From assembly GCA_024742415.1 (NCBI GenBank), contig JANSYN010000001.1, positions 62,001 to 126,000 on the forward strand: DNA of 64,000 nucleotides, given 5' to 3'. The notes below the pieces were generated by a model, which was not told the origin of the DNA, ran no database searches, and worked only from the letters and a program-made list of their open reading frames with translations. Position numbers and translations under genes: made by a program. This document shows positions 54,143-63,300 of this stretch, one piece after another. Source of the stretch: Gammaproteobacteria bacterium. GTDB lineage: Bacteria; Pseudomonadota; Gammaproteobacteria; Pseudomonadales; Halieaceae. Position 1 is the stretch's first letter, and each line of letters begins with the position of its first letter.

Positions 54143-54708
54143 GGCTGCGTGACGCGCATGATCTCCTTGATCAGGATGGGTTCTTCGGGCACATCGCGCC
54201 AGCGGCCTTTCTTGCCGGTGGGAGCGGTGGCGATGAAATCGACAACGTCCATACCCAGGATGACCTCCCCAAACACGGTATAACCGGGCTGGCGTGGCGC
54301 CCAGTCCAGGCGCAGGTTGCTGCGCTGGTTGATGAAAAATTGTGAGGTGGCGGAGTCCGGATCGCCGGTGCGCGCCATGGCGATGGTGCCACGCGTATTA
54401 TGCAGGCGGTTCTTTGACTCGTTGACAATGGGCTCGCCCGTGGTTTTTTGCGTCATGTCGGGCAGGAAACCGCCGCCCTGGATCATAAAATCGGCAATCA
54501 CGCGATGAAAAATCGTGCCCTCGTAGAAGCCGCTGTCAACGTACCCAAGGAAGTTCTCCACGGTAACCGGAGCCTTGTCGGCAAACAGCTGCAGCGTGAT
54601 ATCGCCTTCACTGGTCTTGATCATGACCTGGGGGTTGTTCACGGTGTCCTGTGCATTGGCGACCAGGCCAAGGCTCAGTAGCAGGGTCAAACAAAAAGTT
54701 CTTAACAC
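54139..54708 (-). CDS. Cyclophilin-type peptidylprolyl isomerase, periplasmic
   Basis: Cyclophilin of 189 residues with a signal peptide (TFCLTLLLSLGLVANA). The isomerase core is clear: GYVDSGFYEGTIFHRVIADF, then MIQGGGF, GTIAMARTGDPDSATSQFFIN and VFGEVILGMDVVD. It speeds up proline cis-trans change during folding of exported proteins. The start is GTG 54708, seven bases after AAGGA; an ATG 33 nt upstream gives a longer, less signal-like start. It overlaps pdxJ by 4 nt. Confidence 0.93.
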   Translation of the reverse strand: MLRTFCLTLLLSLGLVANAQDTVNNPQVMIKTSEGDITLQLFADKAPVTVENFLGYVDSGFYEGTIFHRVIADFMIQGGGFLPDMTQKTTGEPIVNESKNRLHNTRGTIAMARTGDPDSATSQFFINQRSNLRLDWAPRQPGYTVFGEVILGMDVVDFIATAPTGKKGRWRDVPEEPILIKEIMRVTQP

Positions 54709-54731
54709 GGTAGTTTCCTTGTGATTGACGG

Positions 54732-55406
54732 TCAGGCCCAACTGGAGTTGCGCTTTTTCTTCGGCATGAGGCGCGGCGCGACCAGCGCGATGATCACGCC
54801 GAGCAGCACGGCCAGCGCGCCATTGATAAACTCATCGTTGCGCAGTTTGTCTTGCAGGCGCTGGTTTTCTGATTGCAGCATCTCGACGTTGGAGCGCAGT
54901 TTCTCCGATTCCTCAACCAGGCGACGATTGTCGATATCCATTTGCAGGGCGCGGCCCGACACCTGCTTGATCTGGCTGAGTTCTGCAGAAAGCGCTTCCA
55001 GGTCGGAGTCACTGCTGGAGACCTGCTCGGTCAACTGTGTACGCTCAGCCCTTAGGGCGTTCAGTTCCTCCTCGAGTTCACGGTTCTTGTCCTGGGTGCT
55101 TTGGGCCAGCGCCTTGGCGGAGTCAAGCTGTAGCGCTGCCGGGACGTCAGCCATCAGGTATTGACTGCGGATCCAGCCGCTGGTGCCTCGTGCCGTGGTG
55201 ATCTCGGCCCATTCGTTATCGTCTGAGGTGCGCGCCACGGTCATTTTGGTGCCCGAGGGTATGCCGCGATGGATAATTCGATAGTCATTGCCGGGGCCGC
55301 TACGTAGCGGAACAAACTGCTTGTCGCTGACGTAGCGGATGTCTTGTGCGATGGCTGAGGTGCCAAAAATACCGAGTAAAACGAACAATAAAAGTGCTGA
55401 TCGCAC
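54732..55406 (-). CDS. SH3-domain, coiled-coil envelope protein (TIGR04211/YgiM type)
   Basis: Exported protein of 224 residues. Signal LLLFVLLGIFGTSAIAQ is followed by a bacterial SH3 domain (YVSDKQFVPLRSGPGNDYRI, with WAEITTARGTSGWIRSQYL). A coiled coil covers about 100-185 (NRELEEELNALRAERTQL), and a membrane segment near 195-212 with a basic end (RLMPKKKRNS) closes it. Start is GTG 55406 after GGGAG. It lies 23 nt upstream of the cyclophilin gene. Function of the E. coli relative is poorly known. Confidence 0.9.
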   Translation of the reverse strand: MRSALLLFVLLGIFGTSAIAQDIRYVSDKQFVPLRSGPGNDYRIIHRGIPSGTKMTVARTSDDNEWAEITTARGTSGWIRSQYLMADVPAALQLDSAKALAQSTQDKNRELEEELNALRAERTQLTEQVSSSDSDLEALSAELSQIKQVSGRALQMDIDNRRLVEESEKLRSNVEMLQSENQRLQDKLRNDEFINGALAVLLGVIIALVAPRLMPKKKRNSSWA

Positions 55407-55586
55407 GGTGTCTCCCTTTTTTGTGCAACGGCCTGCGGCCAAGTGTGGGCGGGCAACGCGCATTCTAGCTGCGCCGTCGGCAATTTGTCACCCGCAGTGG
55501 CGGGGCGCGGTGTCGGGATGGCGCCGATGGGTGTGCCCAGATGGCGGTCTTACGCCGACACTGCCCGAGCAGCAGTGTGCTGCACT

Positions 55587-55886
55587 TCAGGGCAGTACGC
55601 GTTTGTAGGGTTTGACCACAACCCGCCTGAAGACACCGGCATCGACATAGGGGTCAGAGTCGGCCCAGGCCGTGGCGGCCTCGAGGCTGTCGAACTCGGC
55701 AATAATCAGGCTGCCGGTAAAGCCGGCCTCACCGGGATCTTCGGTATCCAGTGCCGGATGCGGCCCGGCGACCAGCAAACGCCCTGCATCGACCAGCGTC
55801 TGGAGGCGGTCAAGGTGTGCCGCACGCGCGCCCTGGCGCAGGGGCAGGCTGTTGTCTACATCTTCACACAGAATGGCATAGAACAT
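55587..55886 (-). CDS. yciI: YciI family protein
   Basis: Dimeric ferredoxin-fold protein of 99 residues. The N-terminal [20 protein letters not shown] and the His in [15 protein letters not shown] match YciI, as does [34 protein letters not shown] ends it. YciI carries a His-Asp pair at a small active-site pocket; the reaction is not established. It is encoded 18 nt downstream of yciB on the same strand, as in E. coli and Pseudomonas. Confidence 0.93.
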   Translation of the reverse strand: MFYAILCEDVDNSLPLRQGARAAHLDRLQTLVDAGRLLVAGPHPALDTEDPGEAGFTGSLIIAEFDSLEAATAWADSDPYVDAGVFRRVVVKPYKRVLP

Positions 55887-55904
55887 GGTGTGATCTCCTG
55901 GCGG

Positions 55905-56510
55905 TCAGTCGTCCTGTGGCAGTGGGCGCTCGGTGGCGTCTTCTTCCTTGAGGTATGGACTGACGACAAGTGCGGTTAGCACGGTGAGTAACAGGGTGAA
56001 ACCGATCGCTGAATAGAGCTTGTAGTTGACCCACGCCTCTTCGCTGAAGCCATAGGCGACCACCAGATTGAGGCCGCCCACCACGAGGAAGTTGGTAATC
56101 CACATCAGGTTGAGTTTGGTCCATACAGCCTTGGGCAGTGGTAGCTGGCTACCCAGCAGGCGCTCCATCAGGTTTTTTTCACCGATAAACTGCGACGCCG
56201 CAAACGCGAGAGCCATGCCCCAGTTGAAGATGGTGGGCTTCCACTGGATGAACAGGCCGTCACGCAGCGCCAGGGTCAGCGCCCCAAAACCCAGTACGGC
56301 CAGGCTCAGCCAGATGAGGCGCTTTTCGATTTCGCGCGTGAGCGCATAGACCAGCAGCACCTGCAGCACGGTGGCGATCATCAATGCCGCCGTGGCCGAG
56401 AAGATGCCATCCACCTCGTGTGACCACTGGCCGAGTGTAATGACCTGGCCATCCATCTTGTAGATGACGAAGAACAGGACAATGGGGATAAACTCAAGCA
56501 GTTGCTTCAT
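55905..56510 (-). CDS. yciB: Inner membrane septation protein A (YciB/IspZ)
   Basis: Five-segment membrane protein of 201 residues. MKQLLEFIPIVLFFVIYK, TLALRDGLFIQWKPT, LPKAVWTKLNLMWI and WVNYKLYSAIG are close to E. coli YciB, which helps envelope and division protein organisation. The start ATG 56510 begins the family sequence. A much longer in-frame reading upstream is antisense to the PHP gene and is not real. It is divergent from rnm across about 97 bp. Confidence 0.95.
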   Translation of the reverse strand: MKQLLEFIPIVLFFVIYKMDGQVITLGQWSHEVDGIFSATAALMIATVLQVLLVYALTREIEKRLIWLSLAVLGFGALTLALRDGLFIQWKPTIFNWGMALAFAASQFIGEKNLMERLLGSQLPLPKAVWTKLNLMWITNFLVVGGLNLVVAYGFSEEAWVNYKLYSAIGFTLLLTVLTALVVSPYLKEEDATERPLPQDD

Positions 56511-56606
56511 GGATTCAACGGGGCTCCGGCTGGTACCATAGTCGTTTGGCTGGCCGGGCAGTGTACGCGTGATACCGGTTGCAGCAGAACCCAGAGTGTA
56601 AAGATT

Positions 56607-57464
56607 GTGCTGATTGACTTCCACACCCATACCCGCGCGTCTGATGGCGCGCTGACACCGCAGCAGTTGCTGGGCAGGGCCGTGGATGCCGGTGTCTCCA
56701 TGCTGGCCATTACCGACCACGACACCGTCAATGGCTATCTTGAAGTTCGTGACCATGATCTGACCGCGTCGGGCTTGCAGCTGGTGGCGGGGGTTGAGCT
56801 GTCCTGTCGCTGGCAGGGAGTGACGATCCACGTGGTTGGGCTGGGAGTGGACTGCGAGCATGCGCAGATGCGTCATGCCATGGCCGTAATGGACGCCGCC
56901 CGCACTGAGCGTGGCGCGCTGATCGCGCAGCGTCTTGCCAAGTGCGGCTTCGAAGGTGCGCTGGAAGGCGCGCTGCAAGAGGCCGATGGCAGCCAGCTCG
57001 GGCGTCCGCATTTTGCCGCCTGGATGGTCGAGCAGGGCCACGTGGTCGATCACAATACCGCCTTTGACCGCTACCTGGGCCAGGGCAAGACGGGCGATGT
57101 CAAAACCTGTTGGCCAGATCTTGCCGAGGTGGTGGGGTGGATCGAAGACAGCGGTGGCGCATCGGTGCTCGCACATCCCTACAAGTACAAGTTTACCGGC
57201 ATGAAGCTGCGGCGGCTGGTGATGGCCTTTGTCGCTGCTGGTGGCAGTGCGATTGAAATCCGCAGTGGGCGCCAAACGCCTGAGCAAATGACGCAGTTGC
57301 GGCGCCTGGCCCGGGAGTATGACCTGGAGGTGTCCATTGGAAGCGACTTTCACCGCGACGGGCCGTATGCTGCGCCGCTGGGGGTGGAAACACCCCGGCA
57401 TGAAGGCCTGCGCGGTGTCTGGCAGCGTTGGCAGTCTGCCCCGGACGAGGGCGCTTCGTCTTGA
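56607..57464 (+). CDS. rnm: PHP-domain RNase/phosphatase (RNase AM, formerly TrpH/YciV)
   Basis: PHP-fold phosphoesterase of about 285 residues. Metal motifs are DFHTHTRASDG, AITDHDTV, VELSC and the late GSDFHRDG. SGGASVLAHPYKYK fits the family. Relatives act as 5'-3' RNase on RNA ends and as 3',5'-bisnucleotide phosphatase. The start is GTG 56607 directly before the first motif; GTG 56598 is an alternative. Its TGA overlaps the TTG of yciO, so the two are translationally coupled, as their synteny in E. coli suggests. Confidence 0.93.
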   Translation: MLIDFHTHTRASDGALTPQQLLGRAVDAGVSMLAITDHDTVNGYLEVRDHDLTASGLQLVAGVELSCRWQGVTIHVVGLGVDCEHAQMRHAMAVMDAARTERGALIAQRLAKCGFEGALEGALQEADGSQLGRPHFAAWMVEQGHVVDHNTAFDRYLGQGKTGDVKTCWPDLAEVVGWIEDSGGASVLAHPYKYKFTGMKLRRLVMAFVAAGGSAIEIRSGRQTPEQMTQLRRLAREYDLEVSIGSDFHRDGPYAAPLGVETPRHEGLRGVWQRWQSAPDEGASS

Positions 57465-58084
57465 GTCAGTTTTTCCAGATACATCCAGACAACCCGCAGG
57501 CACGCCTGGTACGGCATGCGGTAGAGATTATTCGCGCCGGGGGTGTGGTGGTCTATCCGACGGATTCCGCCTATGCACTGGGCTGCCATATTGGCGACAA
57601 GAGCGCGCTGGACCGGATTCGCCGCATTCGCAAGCTGGATGACAAACACAATTTTACGCTGGTGTGCCGAGACTTGTCCGAGATCGCCACCTATGCCCGT
57701 GTGAGCAACGGGGTCTACCGCTTGCTGCGCCACGCCACGCCCGGCCCGTTCACGTTTATTCTCAAGGCGACCTCGGAACTGCCGCGCCGCCTGCAGAATC
57801 CCAAGCGCAAGACAGTAGGGCTGCGGGTGCCCGATAACGCCATCGCGCAGGCGCTCCTGCAGGACCTGGGAGAGCCGCTGATGAGCGTCAGCCTGATACT
57901 GCCCGGCGAAGACCTGCCGCTGATCGACCCCTACGAGATCAGGGATTTACTCCAGCACCAGGTGGATTTGGTAATTGATGGCGGTTGGTGCGGGCTGGAG
58001 CCGACCACCGTGGTCGATCTCGTTGACGACACGCCGCTGATACTGCGCGTGGGCAAAGGTGACCCATCAATATTCGAGGATTAG
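57461..58084 (+). CDS. yciO: YciO, Sua5/YrdC family protein
   Basis: Protein of 207 residues with the YrdC nucleotide-binding fold related to threonylcarbamoyl-AMP synthase. The start TTG 57461 gives MSQFFQIHPDNPQARL, matching E. coli YciO at the N-terminus and nearly in length. KHNFTLVCRDLSEIATYA and TPGPFTFILKAT carry family residues. It overlaps the rnm stop as TTGA. YciO is a paralogue of the tRNA t6A enzyme TsaC and its own role is less certain. Confidence 0.94.
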   Translation: MSQFFQIHPDNPQARLVRHAVEIIRAGGVVVYPTDSAYALGCHIGDKSALDRIRRIRKLDDKHNFTLVCRDLSEIATYARVSNGVYRLLRHATPGPFTFILKATSELPRRLQNPKRKTVGLRVPDNAIAQALLQDLGEPLMSVSLILPGEDLPLIDPYEIRDLLQHQVDLVIDGGWCGLEPTTVVDLVDDTPLILRVGKGDPSIFED

Positions 58085-58174
58085 GAGCGTACCCGTGTGC
58101 ATGAGCAGTCGCGGCCGATGCCTGCGCCTGGATTTGAGCCGGGCGTTCCGACCACCTCAGGCCGGTAAATTGTG

Positions 58175-59152
58175 ATGCAGGCCTGGACAGCCGCCGCGGT
58201 GGGTGCGCCCGCGGACGTGCTGACACTGGGCGAACGAGAAGTGCCCGAGCCCGGCCCGGGTGAGGTGCGCCTGCGGGTTGCCGCTGCGGGCCTGGGCCTG
58301 CCCGATGTGCTCATGTGCCGTGGTGCTTACCTGTTCACTCCCGAGGCGCCCTTTGTGCCCGGCCAGGAGGTGGTTGGCGTGGTCGAGAGTGCCGGCCCTG
58401 GCAGTGTGCACCTGCCCGGTGAGCGCGTGATGGGGGTCACCGGTTTTTACAATGGCCACGGAGGGCTGGCAACGTATTGCCTGGCGCCCGATTTCTCCCT
58501 CTACCCGGCGCCATCGGATATGCCCGATGCGCAGGCTGCGGCGTTCACCATTGCTTATCACACCGCCTGGGTCGCCCTGCAACCGCGCGCGCAGCTGCAG
58601 CCCGGGCAAACACTGCTGGTGCACGGTGGCGCCGGTGGTAGTGGAAACGCAGCACTGCGCCTTGGCAAGGCGCTGGGCGCCAAGGTGATCGCCGTAGCCG
58701 GTGGCGCCGCCAAGGTGGCATTTTGTCGCGAGTCCGGTGCCGACCACGTCATAGACCATCACGCGCAGGATTTTGTCGCAGCGGTGAATGGGCTGACCGA
58801 GGGTCGTGGTGCTGACGTCGTATTTGATCCGGTCGGTGGTGAGATATACGCGCGCTCGGTGCTGTGTACCGCCTCCGGTGGACGCCTGCTGGCGGTGGGT
58901 TTTGCCGCGGGCACCTGGGGGCAGCCCGATGCCGGACAACTGGTGCTGCGCAACTGCGCCGCGGTCGGCGTTTATGTGGGTGCGCATGGTCATGACGAGA
59001 TGCTCGCCGCCCACAGCCAACTGTGCGACCTGTATCGCGAGCAGCGCCTGCAGGTGGCAGCGCCGGGCATTGTGCCCTTTGCCGCGGCGGTCGAGGGCCT
59101 GGTCGCACTCGAGGCGCGCTCTGCACTGGGCAAGCTGGTGGTGTTCGGCTAG
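58175..59152 (+). CDS. Quinone oxidoreductase-like zinc-type dehydrogenase
   Basis: Medium-chain dehydrogenase of 325 residues, quinone-reductase branch. The NADPH-binding core is VHGGAGGSGNAALRLGKALG; VPGQEVVGVVESAG and FTIAYHTAWVAL are QOR-type blocks. The zinc ligands of alcohol dehydrogenases are missing, so it is probably NADPH-dependent and zinc-free. It starts 91 nt after yciO on the same strand, at ATG 58175 (a GTG is the codon before). The substrate is unknown. Confidence 0.87.
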   Translation: MQAWTAAAVGAPADVLTLGEREVPEPGPGEVRLRVAAAGLGLPDVLMCRGAYLFTPEAPFVPGQEVVGVVESAGPGSVHLPGERVMGVTGFYNGHGGLATYCLAPDFSLYPAPSDMPDAQAAAFTIAYHTAWVALQPRAQLQPGQTLLVHGGAGGSGNAALRLGKALGAKVIAVAGGAAKVAFCRESGADHVIDHHAQDFVAAVNGLTEGRGADVVFDPVGGEIYARSVLCTASGGRLLAVGFAAGTWGQPDAGQLVLRNCAAVGVYVGAHGHDEMLAAHSQLCDLYREQRLQVAAPGIVPFAAAVEGLVALEARSALGKLVVFG

Positions 59153-59368
59153 GCGCTGTTGTGCCCCGCAGACCGGCCACAACCAGCGAACTGTCCCACG
59201 CCAGCCAATGGCCCGGGCAGCCCAGTAGTAACCGACCTGCGATCGTCAGGGCTCAACGCACGCGCCGTGTCTGTAAAACTGACTTTTAAGACCAGCATGT
59301 TGGCAGACGCGGACATGTGAATGGCCAGCGCAAACGCCTAGTATCTGGTCATCCACAGGAGAACGCGA

Positions 59369-60604
59369 ATGAATGCTATTGACCCATCGTCGGCCCAGAC
59401 GTCGCAAACCGCCCATGAACGCAGCCTCGACTACGCCGCGTTTGATGCCGACAACCACTACTACGAGGCGCGCGATGCCTTTACGCGGCACGTGCCCAGG
59501 GCGATGCAGCCGCGCTGTGTGCAATGGGCCACGATTGACGGACGCGAGCATCATATTGTGGGGGGCAAGTTGGCGCGTGCGGTGAAGAACCCCACCTGGA
59601 ATCCGATCTCTCTGCCCGGTTCGATAGCGCCATACCTGCACGGCAAGGAACTGACCGAGGAGGACATCCAGCGCATGCAGGCGCACGAACCACTGCCCGA
59701 CTATTACATGAATAACGATGCGCGCATTGCCAAACTGACGGAGCAGGGGCTGGAAGCGGTCTGGCTTTTTCCGACGCTCGGCGTGCTCTACGAGGAGCTT
59801 CTCAAGCACGACACCGAGGCGGTTAAGACACAGTTTACGGCATTCAACCGGTGGCTGGACGAAGACTGGGGCTGTAACTACAAGGGTCGGATCTTTGCCG
59901 CCCCGTATTTGTCGCTGTGTGATGTAGACTGGGCCTGCCAGGAGCTGGAATGGGCGCTGCAGCAGGGCGCCACCGTGGTGTGCATGCGCCCGGCGGCCAT
60001 CACGCTGGCAGACGGCAGTACCCGTTCACCGGCTGACCCGATGTTTGACCCGTTCTGGTCGCGCCTGAACGAGTCGGGAATTACGCTGGTCATTCACGCG
60101 GCCGATTCCGGTTACACGACGCAGGGCTATGTACAAGACGGTTTTTCAGCAGACTTCAATGGCGGTGTATTCTCGCCCAATATCAAGCACTTCAATATTG
60201 AGCGTGCCGCGTATGATTTTCTCATCACCTTGGCTTATGAAAAGCTGTTTGAGCGCTTCCCCAACCTGCGCCTGGCATCCATAGAGAATGGGGCAGAATA
60301 CCTGCCCGACCTGTTTCGCAAATTGCGCCAGAGCCGCGATCGCATGCGTGGCTATTACGCAGAGGATCCCGGTGAGCTGTTCAAGAAACACGTCTGGATC
60401 AATCCCTTCTGGGAAGACGATGTGAATGAGGTCGCCCACTATATGGGCGTTGACCGCGTCATCTTTGGCTCCGACTGGCCGCATATCGAGGGCATGCCGC
60501 AGCCACTGGATTACCTGGCCGAGTTGGAGCAGTTTGATGCCGCCCAGAAACAGCTGATACTGCGCGATAATGCGCGTGCGTTGAATACGCCGAAGCCGGC
60601 CTGA
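59369..60604 (+). CDS. Amidohydrolase family protein (ACMSD-like)
   Basis: TIM-barrel amidohydrolase_2 family protein of 411 residues. FDADNHYYEARD has the DxDxHxxE start typical of this branch. LVIHAADSGYT gives a further His. FGSDWPHIEGMP holds the catalytic Asp. Relatives are decarboxylases and hydrolases of aromatic or alicyclic acids. Substrate unknown. AGGAG precedes ATG 59369. A 216-bp gap separates it from the preceding gene. Confidence 0.88.
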   Translation: MNAIDPSSAQTSQTAHERSLDYAAFDADNHYYEARDAFTRHVPRAMQPRCVQWATIDGREHHIVGGKLARAVKNPTWNPISLPGSIAPYLHGKELTEEDIQRMQAHEPLPDYYMNNDARIAKLTEQGLEAVWLFPTLGVLYEELLKHDTEAVKTQFTAFNRWLDEDWGCNYKGRIFAAPYLSLCDVDWACQELEWALQQGATVVCMRPAAITLADGSTRSPADPMFDPFWSRLNESGITLVIHAADSGYTTQGYVQDGFSADFNGGVFSPNIKHFNIERAAYDFLITLAYEKLFERFPNLRLASIENGAEYLPDLFRKLRQSRDRMRGYYAEDPGELFKKHVWINPFWEDDVNEVAHYMGVDRVIFGSDWPHIEGMPQPLDYLAELEQFDAAQKQLILRDNARALNTPKPA

Positions 60605-60650
60605 CTGGGTGCGCAAGCCAACAATCGCCTGCTTCGGCCAGCAGGCGCAG

Positions 60651-60839
60651 TCAGCCCGGCGACTCCCGTGGGTCGCTGTCTGTTTCCCGCTCCCCCTCGT
60701 TGTTGGCGCCGCGCCTGAATCCGCCAACTGCGCTACCGAGATCGCTGCCAAGGGCGGCGAGTCTTTTGCTCCCGAACAATGTCACTACGATCAGCAAGAT
60801 TATGACGAGCTGCCAGATACCAATGCCACCGAGGCCCAT
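60651..60839 (-). CDS. tatA: TatA/TatE-type Sec-independent translocase subunit
   Basis: Pore-forming Tat subunit of 62 residues. GIGIWQLVIILLIVVTLFGSK is the membrane helix and hinge; KRLAALGSDLGSAVGGFRRG is the amphipathic helix, and the tail is acidic and polar. No tatB or tatC gene is nearby. The gene lies about 255 nt downstream of the Tat-dependent phoX-like gene on the same strand, in a position to serve it. ATG 60839 gives the normal short N-terminus. Confidence 0.92.
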   Translation of the reverse strand: MGLGGIGIWQLVIILLIVVTLFGSKRLAALGSDLGSAVGGFRRGANNEGERETDSDPRESPG

Positions 60840-61094
60840 GGTGTTTCTCCTTGTTGGATGGGAAATTCCCGTGATGATTGTGAATAAAGTTGCGCGGCGT
60901 CCACGTCCTTCGAATTCGACTCGCCCGAATGCTCTAGTGTGCGCGCCGGGGATTGCTGTTCTGCGCAAGTGCGCACCGCAGTGGTTTGGGATGCGGAGAC
61001 GCCAGGTTCTCCTGGACGCCCCCTGACAGGGCGGCGCGAGAGATATTGCTAGTCTCTGGCGATACCTCGCGCAGCCTTGCTTTGTCCGCCGGGC

Positions 61095-63014
61095 CTACGA
61101 ACCGACTATCCCTCCATCTTTGCGGCTGATAACGATGGTGCAATCCCGTGGTACTGTGACGCCGTCCGTAGGTGCGGGAAAGTTGGTCGCTGTCGGCTCC
61201 CCGTTGCCCGGATGCTGCGTGTTGATGAACATCGTGCGTTGATTTGGCGTCACTGTGATTCCAGTGATTTCGTCATCAGTTACCCCGGTGAACAGTCTTT
61301 TGATGTCCAGATCCTGGGAGTCACCGCGATCATAGGCGCTTGCGACCAGCATCTGGTTGTTGAGACCTTTCTGCTGGGTGCCGTCAGTTTGTATGAACAG
61401 GCGGCCATTGGGGTCGATCCAGATTCCATCCGGATCGCTGAAGGTACGCTCGTCGCCGTCGCCATGGGTATCCTGGGCGAAGACGAAGATATCCCAGTTG
61501 AACGTCAGTCCGGTGTGGTTGCGTGTGTCGCGCCAGCGAATAATGTGGCCATCATTGTTCGGGGCCAATGGGTTTGCAGCATTAGGTTCGTCACGCCGAC
61601 TGTTGTTGGTCAACGTGCAGAAGACGTCCTGGTTGGGAGCAACGCTGATCCACTCCGGTCGGTCCATCGGCGTTGCGCCAAGCAGGTCGGCCGCTATGCG
61701 CGCATACGTGAGCACATTCGCCTGACCCTCATCCCCATAGCCGAACCGCTCCGCGAGCGCGGGGTGCTCGTTGGTCAGTTCCAGCCAGTCGCCTGTGCCA
61801 TCATCGTTGAAGCGGGCGACGTACAGTTTGCCGTGATCCAGCGGACTCAGCCCGCGCGCACGCATTGCGCGCCAGTTTCCGTCCGACACAAACTTGTAGA
61901 TATAGTCGAAGCGCTGGTCATCTCCCATATAGACGACAACCCGTTTACCTCGGCCCACAACAACAGTGGCCTGTTCATGCTTGAAGCGGCCCAGTGCGGT
62001 GCGTTTGACCGGGGCAAGCCAGGGGCGCATGGGATCGATTTCAACGACCCAGCCAAAGCGATTGTCTTCTCGGGAGATTTCCGCTTCCGCCAGGTCGAAA
62101 CGTCGGTCAGAACTGTGTCCTTCCCAACCATAGCCAAACCCGCCCGCAGAAAAGCCATAGCGCGCCTGTTCTTCGGTGGGCACCCAGGCACCAATGCTGT
62201 CGCCGAAGTAGCCATTGAAGTTTTCCTCGCACGTCAGGTAGGTATCCCACGGAGTCGGGCCGCTGGCGCAGTTGTTCACCGTGCCTCGCGCTTCGGACTC
62301 TGGTTGTATGACCTCGTAGCCGCTCACCGGGCCACTGAATCTCACGCGTGTGTTGGGTGTGATTCTGCGATTGAAGTAGCTGTCTTTTACCACCGTCCAT
62401 CTGCCGCGGCGTTTGCGGATGTGCACCATTGATACGCCGTGCGCGGCCTGCGAAAGCCGAATGTCGTCATCCGATTCCGGTGAATCTTTGCCCAGTATGT
62501 GAGAGTTGCCGCCAAACTCGTGGTTGATGGCCAGGATGCCCTCACGGTTGCGCCCACGATGCCGCAACGGGAAAAAATGCATTCCGTCGTGCCCAATGCC
62601 GATCATGTTTTCCTGTTCATAGGCAGTAGGGCGGGTGTTCGGATCTCCAGTGTATTCGGCGATGCCCGAGCGTAGCGGGGTGCCCCATGGGATCAATACC
62701 TGGTATTCATAGTCCTCAGAAATAGAGGGCTCGGGTCCATTGCCCTGGGCCACAGTGACCGGCTCAAATTCTATTGAACTATCGCGCCGATCCCAGCGGT
62801 CTTCATCGTGATCGTCGTCTCGATCCCAGCGTGACTGGAACTTGTCATCATCGTCGTGCTTGTTCTTTGCGCTTGCGGCGCTCGGCAGAATGAAGCTGCC
62901 TGCCGCAGCGGCAAGACCGCCGGTCATAAACTTGCGGCGTGAGGCCCGCGCACTCAAAACTTCGTTAAAGGGGCGGTTGCCAGAGGTATTTGTGCTTTCT
63001 TCATCATGTTCCAT
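61095..63014 (-). CDS. PhoX family protein (DUF839), Tat-exported
   Basis: Exported protein of 639 residues of the PhoX/DUF839 family, which includes the calcium- and iron-dependent alkaline phosphatase PhoX. A Tat signal near 24-55 has SRRKFMTGGLAAAAGSFIL and a helper AxA cleavage site. A polar Asp/Arg-rich stretch (DDDDKFQSRWDRDDD) follows, then the propeller, with GIGHDGMHFFPL, LAINHEFGGNS and TPWDTYLTCEENFNGY as family blocks. It would free phosphate from organic esters in the periplasm. ATG 63014 is preferred to 63083, which adds 23 residues. Confidence 0.9.
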   Translation of the reverse strand: MEHDEESTNTSGNRPFNEVLSARASRRKFMTGGLAAAAGSFILPSAASAKNKHDDDDKFQSRWDRDDDHDEDRWDRRDSSIEFEPVTVAQGNGPEPSISEDYEYQVLIPWGTPLRSGIAEYTGDPNTRPTAYEQENMIGIGHDGMHFFPLRHRGRNREGILAINHEFGGNSHILGKDSPESDDDIRLSQAAHGVSMVHIRKRRGRWTVVKDSYFNRRITPNTRVRFSGPVSGYEVIQPESEARGTVNNCASGPTPWDTYLTCEENFNGYFGDSIGAWVPTEEQARYGFSAGGFGYGWEGHSSDRRFDLAEAEISREDNRFGWVVEIDPMRPWLAPVKRTALGRFKHEQATVVVGRGKRVVVYMGDDQRFDYIYKFVSDGNWRAMRARGLSPLDHGKLYVARFNDDGTGDWLELTNEHPALAERFGYGDEGQANVLTYARIAADLLGATPMDRPEWISVAPNQDVFCTLTNNSRRDEPNAANPLAPNNDGHIIRWRDTRNHTGLTFNWDIFVFAQDTHGDGDERTFSDPDGIWIDPNGRLFIQTDGTQQKGLNNQMLVASAYDRGDSQDLDIKRLFTGVTDDEITGITVTPNQRTMFINTQHPGNGEPTATNFPAPTDGVTVPRDCTIVISRKDGGIVGS

Positions 63015-63300
63015 GTGATGGGACTCCGTGTTTTTAAAGGCATTGGATGGCGTGCCCCGGGCCGTGGTGGCCGGTAGCGACAAGTTTGAGCCTATGCTGG
63101 CGAAGTGACGCTCACGCTAAGTTGCGGTGAAGTTTTTGTGGCAGTTATGTGTCGCGTGGCGGCCAGTGGTGCAGGCTGGGGCAGGGTGCCGTCCGGCCGA
63201 CCCGCAAGGCCGCCTCGCGTACTCGGCTCCCTGTCAAGTTACGCGCCTTTTCGGGAATCCTGGGGTATACTGTTGCGGTGAAAATAACAGGTGAGGCATC

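Noticed and set aside
56511-57503. N-terminal extension of yciB by about 330 residues
   Set aside because: The extension is antisense to rnm, and YciB homologues begin at ATG 56510.
61077-62432. Long 451-codon plus-strand frame
   Set aside because: It is antisense to phoX, without family motifs; high GC keeps the shadow frame open.
62838-62855. DDDDK protease-site-like motif in PhoX
   Set aside because: It is part of a low-complexity Asp/Arg-rich stretch and has no known meaning in bacteria.
63266-63271. TATACT as a -10 box for scpA
   Set aside because: No acceptable -35 element lies at 16-18 bp, so a promoter is not supported by sequence alone.
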